Part shown: piece by piece, positions 44,711 to 52,416 of the stretch
Layout: the number at the start of each line of letters is the position of its first letter
Numbering within the stretch: position 1 is the first letter of the stretch
Origin: an uncultured delta proteobacterium
GTDB taxonomy: Bacteria > Desulfobacterota > Desulfobulbia > Desulfobulbales > Desulfocapsaceae
Direction of reading: 5' to 3'
Length of the DNA stretch: 64,000 bases
NCBI GenBank assembly: GCA_903901335.1
Contig: CAIUQR010000136.1
Span: forward strand, 1 to 64,000
Notes under the pieces: model-generated
What the model was told of the DNA's origin: nothing
The model's input: only the letters and a program-made list of their open reading frames with translations
Database searches by the model: none
Translations under genes and position numbers: made by a program

Positions 44711-45937
44711 ATGTTTGAATGGTTCATCAGCTTCCGCTATCTGCGGGCCAAGCACCGGCATGGATTTATCTCTCTTATCACGCTTATTTCGGTTGCCGGC
44801 ATCACGGTCGGCGTGACCGCACTCATCGTCGTTCTGGCGGTATGGTCAGGCTTTATCGACGGCTTCCGTGACCAGATTCTCGGCAACACCTCCGCTATCA
44901 TTGTCCAGCGCATCGGCGGCTCCATCGACAACCATGAGCTGGTCCGTGACCAGGTCCTGACCGTTAACGGCGTCAAGGGGGCCACCCCGTACCTCTACGC
45001 CCAGACCTTCCTGAGCGGGGCCTCCGGCGGTAACGGTATTGTCCTCAGGGGCATGGATCCGACCACCGTCGGCAATGTCGTCAACCTGTCGCAGAAGATG
45101 ATCAAAGGAAGTGTTGCCGACCTGGAAACCGCCAAAGGAGCAACGCTCCCGAACATCATCCTCGGCAAGAACCTGGCCCGAGAGCTGCGGGTCCAGGTGG
45201 ACAGCAAGGTCCGCCTTATCTCGCCATCCGGGCCGCTGACGCCGATGGGGGTTATCCCGAAGGTCAAGACCTGCAGGGTCTCCGGCATCTTCGAATCAGG
45301 GATGTCCGAATACGACTCGAACCTGGCCTATATGGCCTTGACCGAGGTCCAGGGCTTTCTCGAGATCGGCGATGTCGTCCACGGCATCGAAGTATCAGTG
45401 AGCCGGGACGACCTGAATCAGGCAGATCGCATCGCCAGGAAGATCACCGATAAATTAGGCGGGGGCTTTATCGCCAAGGACTGGATGTCGATGAACCACA
45501 ACCTCTTTGCCGCCTTTAAGCTGGAGAAAATCGGCATGTTTATCTGCCTGACCCTGATCATTCTGGTTGCCGCCCTGAACATCATCAGCGCCCTGATCAT
45601 GGTGGTAATGGAAAAGGGAAGGGATATCGCGATACTGAAATCAATGGGGGCGACCTCCGGCTCGATCATGAAAATCTTCTTTTTTCAAGGCCTGATCATC
45701 GCCCTCTCGGGAACCATCCTCGGGTTGCTGGGCGGGCTCGGGCTCTGCGATCTGCTGGCCCGGTACAAGTTCATCGAACTGCCCTCCAATGTCTATCCTA
45801 TGGCCACCCTGCCCATCAAGGTGCTGCCTTTCGACGTCGTCATCGTCGCCATCAGTGCCATCGTTATCACCCTGGCCGCAACACTCTACCCATCCTGGAA
45901 GGCCTCGAAGGTCAAACCGGCGGAGGTTCTGTCCTGA
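44711..45937 (+). CDS. Lipoprotein-releasing ABC transporter permease LolC/LolE
   Basis: A 408-residue FtsX/MacB-type permease. The first helix follows 'MFEWFISFRYLRAKHRHGFISLITLISVAGI', the signature of LolC/E, then a large periplasmic domain (~50-265) and three more helices near the end ('LIILVAALNIISALIMVVM'). With LolD it hands outer-membrane lipoproteins to LolA. It starts one base after the lysS stop and overlaps lolD by one base (TGATG). Many non-enteric bacteria have a single LolF-like permease that acts as a homodimer, which this single gene would suit. Confidence 0.93.
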   Translation: MFEWFISFRYLRAKHRHGFISLITLISVAGITVGVTALIVVLAVWSGFIDGFRDQILGNTSAIIVQRIGGSIDNHELVRDQVLTVNGVKGATPYLYAQTFLSGASGGNGIVLRGMDPTTVGNVVNLSQKMIKGSVADLETAKGATLPNIILGKNLARELRVQVDSKVRLISPSGPLTPMGVIPKVKTCRVSGIFESGMSEYDSNLAYMALTEVQGFLEIGDVVHGIEVSVSRDDLNQADRIARKITDKLGGGFIAKDWMSMNHNLFAAFKLEKIGMFICLTLIILVAALNIISALIMVVMEKGRDIAILKSMGATSGSIMKIFFFQGLIIALSGTILGLLGGLGLCDLLARYKFIELPSNVYPMATLPIKVLPFDVVIVAISAIVITLAATLYPSWKASKVKPAEVLS

Positions 45938-46608
45938 TGGCGCTTTTTGAAGCACGAGAAATCGTCAAGACATACGATGAGGGAATGAAGCCGATCGAGG
46001 TCCTGAGAGGGATTAATCTCTCGGTCGAAGCCGGTGTGATGACGGCCATAGTCGGGGCGTCGGGCTCCGGCAAGTCCACCCTGTTAAAGATCCTCGGCAC
46101 CCTTGAAGGCCCGACATCGGGAGAGATGTTCTTTCAGGGGGAAAACCTGACCAAAAAGACCGATGCGGAGCTTGCCCTTTTCCGCAACCGGTCACTGGGC
46201 TTTATCTTCCAGTTTCACCACCTGCTGCCCGAATTTTCAGCCCTGGAAAATGTGATGATGCCCGGTTTGATCGCCGGCAGGAGTAAGGACGAGATGGCCG
46301 GCCCGGCTCGTGACCTGCTGGCCCTGGTCGAACTCGATCACCGTACCAGCCACCGGGTGAACGAACTCTCCGGCGGTGAACAGCAGCGGACGGCGCTTGC
46401 CAGGGCGTTGATCATGCAACCGGCAATACTCCTGGCCGACGAACCTACCGGCAACCTCGACAGCCGCACGGGCAATCTGGTCTTTGATCTGCTGCACAGG
46501 CTGTGCCGGGAACGCTCGCTTGCCGCTCTGCTGGTCACGCATAACATGGACCTTGCCAATCGGATGGATGCCTGCCTGACCCTGAAAGACGGAGTGCTGG
46601 CCGGATAA
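45937..46608 (+). CDS. lolD: Lipoprotein-releasing ABC transporter ATPase LolD
   Basis: A 223-residue ABC ATPase of the LolD/MacB group. Walker A 'IVGASGSGKSTLLKILG' (~37-53), the Q-loop 'LGFIFQFHHLLPEFSALENV' with the LolD-type 'FQFHHLLPEF' box, signature 'LSGGEQQRTALARAL', Walker B 'ILLADEPTGNLD', and the switch histidine in 'LLVTHNMDLA'. It powers lipoprotein release. It overlaps the permease gene by one base. lysS-lolC-lolD is a typical order in Desulfobacterota and others. Confidence 0.95.
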   Translation: MALFEAREIVKTYDEGMKPIEVLRGINLSVEAGVMTAIVGASGSGKSTLLKILGTLEGPTSGEMFFQGENLTKKTDAELALFRNRSLGFIFQFHHLLPEFSALENVMMPGLIAGRSKDEMAGPARDLLALVELDHRTSHRVNELSGGEQQRTALARALIMQPAILLADEPTGNLDSRTGNLVFDLLHRLCRERSLAALLVTHNMDLANRMDACLTLKDGVLAG

Positions 46609-46653
46609 TCGTTTCCGCCTCAGCGGGAGGCCCTGTCAAGCCAACGCTCTTCT

Positions 46654-47163
46654 TCAGGATTGCAAGCCGGGACGCCATTCCTCGCGCAGGAGTCCAAAAA
46701 GAAGGATATCATCAACCCGGCCATCAATCTTTCGTCCATTCCGCTTCTTTCCCTCCTCACGAAAACCGGCACTGCGATACATTTCGACCGCTCCCTGGTT
46801 GGACGAAAAGACCTCGAGCTCTATGCGTTCGATATTTTTCAGGAATGCTGCTTCCAATGCCTGGGCAAGAAGTTTTTTCCCCCAGCCCTGACCACGGTAT
46901 TCCGGCAACAATCCCATCCCCAGACGTCCGACATGGGATAGCCCCTCGAACATTGCGGGAGCGACATCGCACCAGCCGACAATCTCATTCCCCTCTAGGA
47001 CGACCAGGTGGACACCGCCCTTTTTCCAAATCAACTCAAGATATTCACCGGTCTGAACGGGGTTGAAGCCTGCTGTCGTGGCCAGAAATTGCCTCTCACA
47101 AGCAACCTTGGTTATACACGCCGACACACAAAAGGCATCGGCTATTTCAGTTGGACGAATCAT
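46654..47163 (-). CDS. GNAT-family N-acetyltransferase
   Basis: A 169-residue GCN5-related acetyltransferase. The acetyl-CoA loop is 'RLGMGLLPEYRGQGWGKKLLAQALEAAF' (the R/Q-x-x-G-x-G/A pattern), followed by 'IERIELEVFSSNQGAVEMYRSAGFREEG'. The substrate is unknown. ATG 47163 has AGGAAGGG about ten bases upstream. It converges on lolD. Confidence 0.88.
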   Translation of the reverse strand: MIRPTEIADAFCVSACITKVACERQFLATTAGFNPVQTGEYLELIWKKGGVHLVVLEGNEIVGWCDVAPAMFEGLSHVGRLGMGLLPEYRGQGWGKKLLAQALEAAFLKNIERIELEVFSSNQGAVEMYRSAGFREEGKKRNGRKIDGRVDDILLFGLLREEWRPGLQS

Positions 47164-47245
47164 CAAAATAATACCCTTCCTGGTAGCACCTCAGTAATCA
47201 TTAATAAAGTTTTGTATCAAGCAAAACAGAGCCAGGGAGGATGCA

Positions 47246-48229
47246 ATGAGGCTCACAGATAAGATATCATGGTTGATGGGTCGTGTCCAAAGAAGTTTGT
47301 TTCCCCATCTCAACCAGTACCAGAAGACTTCACTTACTGCACAGGAGGAGCGTTTTGTGTCAATTCTGGAGATTCTCCAGATTGAACGGTATGTTCCAAA
47401 GGTCGTGACGAACCATCGCTGGCCGGGACGCAATCCTCTTGACCGTAGGGTCATGGCCCGAGCGTTCGTGGCCAAGGCATTGTATCGCCATCCAACGACC
47501 AGCGATCTGATCCGCGCTCTGAATTCGGAGGAGAGCTTGGGTCGAATATTCGGATTCGTGACTTCCGGTGCTATCCTCTTAGAGTCGACCTTCTCGCGCG
47601 CATTCGGTGAATTTGCCGCAAGCGAGCTTGGCAATCGGCTGCACGACGCCCTGGTAGAGCAATACCTTGCCGAGGAGCTTGTCGGGCATATAAGTCGGGA
47701 TTCCACAGCCATTGTTGGACGTGATAAACCGGCAATGAAAGGACCAATGGAACCAATGAAACCTTGCAAAAGGGGGCGGCCAGCCAAGGGCGAGTAACGG
47801 GAACCTGCCTTCGAAAAGCGACTTGATCGCCAGGTCAACCAGTCAGCGGCGGGAGCCATCCGGGAATACCTCTATGACCTTATGAACGCCGCTTACGATG
47901 CGAAGCGGATTGAGGAAACCAGCCGGATACTGTGACATGTGCCGCTCATGGATAGAAATGGTCTTGGCCAGAAGGTTATACCCATGGCACCTTACGAAGC
48001 AGAGCGCAATAAAATCAGGTCTGGCGCGGAACGGACGAATAACCGGTTAAAAGAGGATTTCGGTGCCAATAATGTTATGGTCAAGGGGCATAGCAAGGTA
48101 ACTCATCACCTGATGTTTGGTGTCATCAATTGTTTGCGGATCAGATTATGGGTCTGCTTGGTTAGATTGTCAAAGAACAGCAATCGCACAACTGCGGGAG
48201 TGGTGCGCTTAACAATCAGGAATATTTAA
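47246..48229 (+). pseudogene. DDE transposase (IS4/IS5-like), broken by stops and an internal deletion
   Basis: One reading frame runs from ATG 47246 (AGGGAGG upstream) to 48229, interrupted by TAA at 47795 and TGA at 47933. The N-terminal piece 'VAKALYRHPTTSDLIRALN' leads to the first catalytic Asp region 'GHISRDSTAIVGRDKPA'. After the TAA comes 'EKRLDRQVNQSAAGAIRE' and 'YLYDLMNAAYDAKRIEE', which in intact relatives (from memory) are separated by some 50 residues carrying part of the active site, so an in-frame deletion is inferred. After the TGA the C-terminal piece 'YEAERNKIRSGAERTNNRLK' holds the last catalytic Glu region. It cannot make an active transposase. No matching left terminal repeat was found. 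Confidence 0.85.
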
Positions 48230-48324
48230 TAAAAAGGTAATTTATAAATAGAACAAGAGGGACATTCAGATAAATGAGCCATAATAATGTTAGGCCATTT
48301 CTCGACGCTGACGCATGTTGCTCA

Positions 48325-48339
48325 TTTTGCAAGAGGCTC
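48325..48339 (-). repeat. IS/MITE-end-like 15-mer, copy 2
   Basis: The minus strand reads GAGCCTCTTGCAAAA, 14 of 15 identical to the motif at 199-213. It may be the right end of the broken transposon at 47246-48229; the distance (about 100 bases past the last transposase codon) is suitable. Confidence 0.4.
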
Positions 48340-48441
48340 ATGATACACCTTCTTGTATCTCTCTTACATTGATCACAACAATTGAACTCCCTTTCGCTGC
48401 TTTTTAGTTGTCACCTTTTTCTCCATATGCAGATGATATTT

Positions 48442-48466
48442 TCCGGAAATCCGATCCGGAAATCCG
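48442..48466 (+). promoter_or_regulatory. Tandem 12-bp repeats, candidate upstream activator site
   Basis: TCCGGAAATCCG occurs twice with a 13-base period (48442-48453 and 48455-48466), and CCGGAAA a third time at 48464-48470. The block lies about 90-115 bases upstream of the sigma-54-like promoter, the usual place for an enhancer-binding protein. Confidence 0.4.
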
Positions 48467-48554
48467 GAAAAAGCCCCTGGTTCCTATCATTACATGACTA
48501 TATTCAAACACGAATATAACCGTAAAACAACATGATGAATTCACACCACGAGTT

Positions 48555-48570
48555 TGGCGTAAATATTGCA
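48555..48570 (+). promoter_or_regulatory. Sigma-54-like promoter upstream of the PEP-CTERM gene
   Basis: TGGCGTA-N4-TTGCA: the GG (48556-48557) and GC (48568-48569) doublets are separated by exactly 10 bases, as RpoN requires. The -12 half is a perfect TTGCA; the -24 half keeps TGGC only. Transcription would start near 48581, about 350 bases before the ATG. Confidence 0.45.
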
Positions 48571-48719
48571 TACGTTAGAATTTAGACAGGGAACTTGCGT
48601 TTTTCAAAGACATCTCATTGGCAACTGAAGCAGTATATAAAAGCTCTTTTGTTAAGGGGGATGACCAAATTGTTCGTTAGTATTTGACTCTATTGTCGGT
48701 GAAAAGAGGAGGAGCTTTT

Positions 48720-48776
48720 GAGATTTTTTTCAAGTGACGAAAAGTCATACAAAGTTGCTTATGCAGCCTAAATCTC
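48720..48776 (+). ncRNA. Predicted three-way-junction RNA in the PEP-CTERM leader
   Basis: A closing stem GAGATTT (48720-48726) / AAATCTC (48770-48776) encloses two hairpins: TGAC-GAAAA-GTCA (48735-48747) and GTTGC-TTAT-GCAGC (48754-48767), joined by ACAAAG-like bases and followed by CTAAA. The layout (closing helix, GAAA-loop hairpin, 'CAAAG' joint, second hairpin, 'CTAA') resembles the c-di-GMP-I (GEMM) riboswitch, but the conserved 5' joining segment of that class is not there. It is therefore a structure prediction with a loose resemblance, not an assignment. Confidence 0.35.
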
Positions 48777-48930
48777 TTGAGTAAATAGAAACCAATCTTT
48801 CTTATTAAATTTACCAGCCTTAAAATGGAGGTCAATGTTCGGCTCACTCTGTGAAAAATTATTCCTAATCAGCAGTATGCTTTTTATTCAATCACCACAA
48901 AAGTTCAACCAACCAAAATTGGAGGAGAAA

Positions 48931-49565
48931 ATGAAAAGAATATTTTTACTGGCGGTAATCTGTGTATTTTTTTCCACACCTGTTTTAGCATCGAAAATAA
49001 CGGTGCAATCCGGCTCAGTCGTTTCCTTCAGCGCCGATACGACAAAAGCAGGATCCCTGGCTGATCCGTGGCTCATTACTGAAACCCTGCAATCTCTTTC
49101 TGCAACTCTGAAGTTTTTCGATGATGCCGGAGGTTCTCCCTTGGGTGTTAACACTACCGGAACAGGTCACTCATCCGGCAAGTGGTTTACCAAAACCGTG
49201 ACGAACGACACCAGTGCTGCATGGACCAGTTTTGAGCTTGAATTACAAGTAATCTTGGGCACTCCATCAGGTGACGGCGATGGCCTAAGTTTTGCCCAAG
49301 GAGGCGGATTGACTTTTTCTTCTGATAAATTCGATACTTATACACGTATTGATAATACCAGAGATTACCTGAACTTCCATGGCGGTACTATAGGCACGGT
49401 GATACGGTGACCTTCTCTTTCGCAATTACTGACAACGCAGCAAACAATCCATTCTACCTGCTGCAAACAGCAAACAAATCAGACGTCCCGGAGCCCGCAA
49501 CTCTCGTGCTTCTCGGCCTGGGTCTTTCCGGTATAGCTGTAGTGAAAAGGAGAACACGTAAATAA
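48931..49565 (+). pseudogene. PEP-CTERM exported protein with a single-base frameshift before the sorting signal
   Basis: From ATG 48931 (GGAGGAG upstream) the frame gives a signal peptide (MKRIFLLAVICVFFSTPVLA) and a Ser/Thr-rich beta-type domain, and stops at 49408. In the -1 frame the protein continues as 'GDTVTFSFAITDNAANNPFY' and ends with 'SDVPEPATLVLLGLGLSG' and a basic tail, the PEP-CTERM anchor recognised by exosortase. One missing base between about 49381 and 49395 would explain this; the intact protein would have about 211 residues. PEP-CTERM proteins are exported, cut at the PEP motif and placed in the envelope or the exopolysaccharide matrix. No exosortase gene is in the window. 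Without the anchor the product would be a free secreted domain. Confidence 0.82.
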
Positions 49566-49587
49566 TCCACTCGGAACCAGAACTGAC

Positions 49588-49617
49588 AAGGGCGGCCCAT
49601 AGGCCGTCCTTTTTTTT
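49588..49617 (+). terminator. Intrinsic terminator after the PEP-CTERM gene
   Basis: AAGGGCGGCC (49588-49597), loop CATA, GGCCGTCCTT (49602-49611, one G-U pair) and a run of eight T. It lies 23 bases after the anchor's stop codon, which supports the longer, frame-restored gene as the true unit. Confidence 0.88.
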
Positions 49618-49673
49618 AGCCGGCATTATTCCCAACAGCAACGGAAGCTCCCATTACCAAATATAGATTTGCT

Positions 49674-50120
49674 TTACGTAAACATGTTGATCTGACAGTC
49701 GGCAGCCTGTTGCAGAAACTGCTCCGCCGTCATAACGATGACGCCATCGATAATTTCGTCCCTCTTGATCTTCATCATCTCCATGGTCATATGACAGGCC
49801 ACAAACTGCACACCCTCCAACATGCAGAGTTCCAGCATGGTCGGGATATCGGGGATGTTTGCCTCTTCCACCTGTTTGCGCATCATGGACGAGGCCAGCT
49901 GCGGCATGCCCGGGATAGCACCCATCGGACCGAGCGGGTAGAATTTGAGTCTCTCGGCCCCACCCTTTTTGATCACATCCAGGCCGAAAAAGGTATAGAA
50001 GATGGTAGCCTGATGCCCGAGCCTGACGGTATTTAACGCCAGGACCAAGGACGGATACGCACCGTCCAGGGTTCCGCGGGAACAGATGAACTGGTATTTC
50101 TTTTTTTGATTTTCAGACAT
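49674..50120 (-). CDS. DsrE/DsrF-like family protein
   Basis: A 148-residue protein with the DsrE-like pattern: 'FICSRGTLDGAYPSLVLALNTVRLGHQATIFYTFFGLDVI', then 'MLELCMLEGVQFVACHMTMEMM' with two Cys near the usual position of the sulfur-carrying cysteine, and 'DGVIVMTAEQFLQQAADCQI' at the end. Members carry or transfer sulfur in sulfur oxidisers and sulfate reducers. This peroxiredoxin-like subgroup often sits near sulfurtransferases and regulators. ATG 50120 has GGAGG; an ATG at 50132 is less suitable. It lies downstream of the MarR gene on the same strand, 54 bases away, so the regulator probably controls it. Confidence 0.85.
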   Translation of the reverse strand: MSENQKKKYQFICSRGTLDGAYPSLVLALNTVRLGHQATIFYTFFGLDVIKKGGAERLKFYPLGPMGAIPGMPQLASSMMRKQVEEANIPDIPTMLELCMLEGVQFVACHMTMEMMKIKRDEIIDGVIVMTAEQFLQQAADCQINMFT

Positions 50121-50174
50121 ATGAGCCTCCATATTTGTTCATACTATTAACCTATTCAACAAGGAATTTTCCCC

Positions 50175-50648
50175 TTAAACCAGCATCTCTTTTACCGATT
50201 CCATAGACCTCTTCAGCTGGGACAATCCGTTGAGAAGCGCAGAACGCTGCTCCAGAGAAAACTGATCGAGGACCTTTACATGCAACTCCCCGCGAAAAGA
50301 GACGATTTCAACGACCAATTTCTCCCCTGCGGAGGTCAGCTTCAACAGCTTGACCCTTGAATCATCCGGATCATCGGTACGTTCGACCAGTCTTCTTCGC
50401 AACAAGCCCTCGACGATCTTAGTTACCCGGCTTTTGGCGACATTCAGTCTTCCGGCAATCACCTTGGCCGTCAGATACCGCTCGTTCTGGAAGAGGAGCA
50501 GACAGCGAAGCTCTGCTTCGGGCAGACCGAAACGCTCGCTCTGGTACTGCATACGCTCCTGGCAGCACTGAAAAAGCGCGTCGACGAGCCCCTGAAACTC
50601 AAGAACTTCGCGGTTCGGGATAGGGTTTACACTCTCTTTATTGTTCAT
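50175..50648 (-). CDS. MarR-family transcriptional regulator
   Basis: A 157-residue winged-helix protein. 'RYLTAKVIAGRLNVAKSRVTKIVEGLLRRRLVERTDDPDDSRVKLLKLTSAGEKLV' covers the recognition helix and the wing with the conserved D-x-R. The N-terminal helices carry 'FGLPEAELRCLLLF'. The start is the ATG at 50646-50648, immediately after the -10 box, so the mRNA is predicted to be leaderless or nearly so. The promoter overlaps a perfect inverted repeat, which suggests autorepression. It is the first gene of a two-gene unit with the DsrE-like gene. Confidence 0.88.
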   Translation of the reverse strand: MNNKESVNPIPNREVLEFQGLVDALFQCCQERMQYQSERFGLPEAELRCLLLFQNERYLTAKVIAGRLNVAKSRVTKIVEGLLRRRLVERTDDPDDSRVKLLKLTSAGEKLVVEIVSFRGELHVKVLDQFSLEQRSALLNGLSQLKRSMESVKEMLV

Positions 50649-50684
50649 TCTATGAACTATAACCACACGCTCTTTTATTGTCAA
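50643..50684 (-). promoter_or_regulatory. MarR promoter and operator
   Basis: On the minus strand: TTGACA (50679-50684), 17 bases, TATAGT (50656-50661), then the inverted repeat GTTCAT-AGA-ATGAAC (50643-50657) that overlaps the -10 and the ATG (50646-50648). A repressor bound there would block its own transcription. Confidence 0.7.
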
Positions 50685-50755
50685 TTCCTTTTCAGCGGCA
50701 TGAACGATCTGTGACGAACAACACGATCAAGATCTCGTTCGTGTTGATAATCGCG

Positions 50756-50890
50756 ATCGAAACAACCAAGGCCGATATGCTTGAACCCTATTCTTACCTG
50801 CGCTTTATATTAGAGAAATTGCCGACGGCCACAAGCCTTGAGGAGTATGAGGCGTTACTGCCTTGGAATGTTAAAATAAGCTTGATTTAA
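50756..50890 (+). pseudogene. IS66-type transposase C-terminal remnant
   Basis: About 45 codons: 'IETTKADMLEPYSYLRFIL', then EKLPTATSLEEYEALLPWNV and a stop. This is the C-terminal signature of IS66 TnpC ('..A...G.EPY.YLR......P.......EALLPWN'). The rest of the element is gone. It marks a past insertion between the MarR gene and the lipoprotein gene. Confidence 0.75.
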
Positions 50891-51023
50891 CTGACTGAAA
50901 TGTGTTCTCTAATATGTGGTTACTTTTTGCAATCCCCGCTGCCGCATTTGGGTCAAGGCGGTTGGGAGCCTCCCAGAACTGTATTAATTTACAATTCAAA
51001 AACGATTATAGAAAGGAGCTATC

Positions 51024-51569
51024 ATGCATATACTGCTAATGCTTCATATCCGGAGAGTTGTTAGATGCTTCACCATGTGCGCATTGGCGCTCGGTATCAC
51101 CGCCTGCACCTGCCCTATAAGGACAATACAAGTGTTTAGAGTCAATGAGGCGACCATCGGAACAGGGGAAGGTGTAGCGTATCTATTTATCAACAGCGGT
51201 TTTATCCGCTTAGTCGCCGTGGATGGAACACCTCTACCGGAGCCAGACCGTTTTGGTGACCAGCTGGCGACTGCCTATGAGCTCAGCCCCGGGCTGCACA
51301 GCATTAAAACAGAGTTCGCGGCGGCTTCGTCGTCGGCGGTCGGCTTGAATACTGTCACTACGAGTTGGAAGGCAGCAGGGGTTATGACGTCCATGTCAGC
51401 GGAGCCGGGCCACATTTATAGCGTGAACTATGATCAAGAAGCGTTCCAAAAGAAAAATGTGTATCTCCCGGCTATAGGTGATTGCGGGGTGCGACAGTTG
51501 CCTACGAAAGTGGTAGCGCAGTGCGCTCTCAATGATTACATGCCCATATGTGACAGGCTGGGACTTTAG
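51024..51569 (+). CDS. Predicted lipoprotein of unknown function
   Basis: A 181-residue protein with a lipoprotein signal (hydrophobic stretch ending in LGITAC, Cys near residue 28). The mature part begins 'TCPIRTIQVFRVNEATIGTGEGVAYLFINSGFIRLVAVDGTPL' and later has 'YELSPGLHSIKTEF'. The pattern 'V.VDG......F......LSPG.H.I' is seen in many small exported lipoproteins with a beta-rich fold; no family is assigned. A good GAAAGGAG ribosome site precedes the ATG. It has no co-directional partner within 200 bases. Confidence 0.65.
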   Translation: MHILLMLHIRRVVRCFTMCALALGITACTCPIRTIQVFRVNEATIGTGEGVAYLFINSGFIRLVAVDGTPLPEPDRFGDQLATAYELSPGLHSIKTEFAAASSSAVGLNTVTTSWKAAGVMTSMSAEPGHIYSVNYDQEAFQKKNVYLPAIGDCGVRQLPTKVVAQCALNDYMPICDRLGL

Positions 51570-51785
51570 GGTGTGCATGGGGACATCTTTAACTTGTTAT
51601 ACTTAGCGTCTTAATCTATTGCACATAATTTCTTTAGAATTAGGGATGTAGAGGAATTGACCGGCCTTGATTTTTTATCGACACTTGTAAAAAAAACAGG
51701 ATACTATTGAAACCAAGAAATCCGATGAGCTGAGGCGATAGTTACTGGAAGTATACGAAACTTTGATAACCGGGCGGAGATAGAC

Positions 51786-52343
51786 ATGGAAAATCTGCCG
51801 ATAAGCCGGGTATTCACGCTTATAGAACCGGGGCCGGTTGTCTTGGTTACTACAAATGACGGCTACAAAGACAACGTCATGACCATCTCATGGACCATGG
51901 TACTGGACTTTGCAGCAGAGTTTGCAATTACCACTGGACCATGGAATTATTCATACACCGCGCTTCAAAAATCGAAGGAGTGTGTAATTTCAATCCCAAC
52001 GGTTGACCTGATTGATACCGTTGTTGGAGTGGGAACATGCTCCGGGGCTGATACTGATAAGTTTGCAAAATTCAAACTCACCCGTTTGAAAGCCAAACAT
52101 GTTCGGGCACCACTCATCAGGGAGTGCCTCGCAAATATCGAATGCAGGGTTATCGATATTGTGAGTCAATACAACATCGTTGTGCTTGAAGGTGTTGCCG
52201 CATACTTTGACAGTACGCGAGAGGAGACAAAAACTCTCCATGCTGTTGGTGACGGGACCTTTATAGTTGATGGACGCAAAATCGACAGAAAGAAGATGAT
52301 GCAGGCCAAACTTCCAAGTGGAATCCAGCCGTTAATTTGCTGA
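51786..52343 (+). CDS. Flavin reductase-like domain protein
   Basis: A 185-residue FMN-binding split-barrel protein. 'PGPVVLVTTNDGYKDNVMTISWTMVLDF' is the flavin-binding start (the 'P.PV.LVT' and 'N.M..SW' pattern), 'WNYSYTALQKSKECVISIPT' and 'LANIECRVIDIV..YNIVVLEGVA' follow. Members reduce flavin or act as NAD(P)H:flavin oxidoreductases, and many have other or unknown roles in anaerobes. The start lies 3-4 bases after GGCGGAGATAGAC. It is 73 bases upstream of the thioesterase gene. Confidence 0.85.
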   Translation: MENLPISRVFTLIEPGPVVLVTTNDGYKDNVMTISWTMVLDFAAEFAITTGPWNYSYTALQKSKECVISIPTVDLIDTVVGVGTCSGADTDKFAKFKLTRLKAKHVRAPLIRECLANIECRVIDIVSQYNIVVLEGVAAYFDSTREETKTLHAVGDGTFIVDGRKIDRKKMMQAKLPSGIQPLIC

Positions 52344-52416
52344 AAAGCAGGTAAACAGGTTAGTGGAAAGATATTCACTTTAGAAAACAGAACCACTTTA
52401 TTGAGAGGATAGGACT

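Larger units (their letters stand above)
48230..48930. other. Long non-coding leader of the PEP-CTERM gene
   Basis: About 700 bases without a credible gene. It contains an IS-end-like 15-mer (48325-48339), a tandem 12-bp repeat (48442-48466), a sigma-54-like promoter (48555-48570) and a predicted three-way RNA junction (48720-48776), each listed on its own. Confidence 0.6.

Noticed and set aside
43066..44727. A 553-codon minus-strand frame opposite lysS
   Set aside because: Antisense shadow of lysS, whose class II motifs are all intact on the plus strand.
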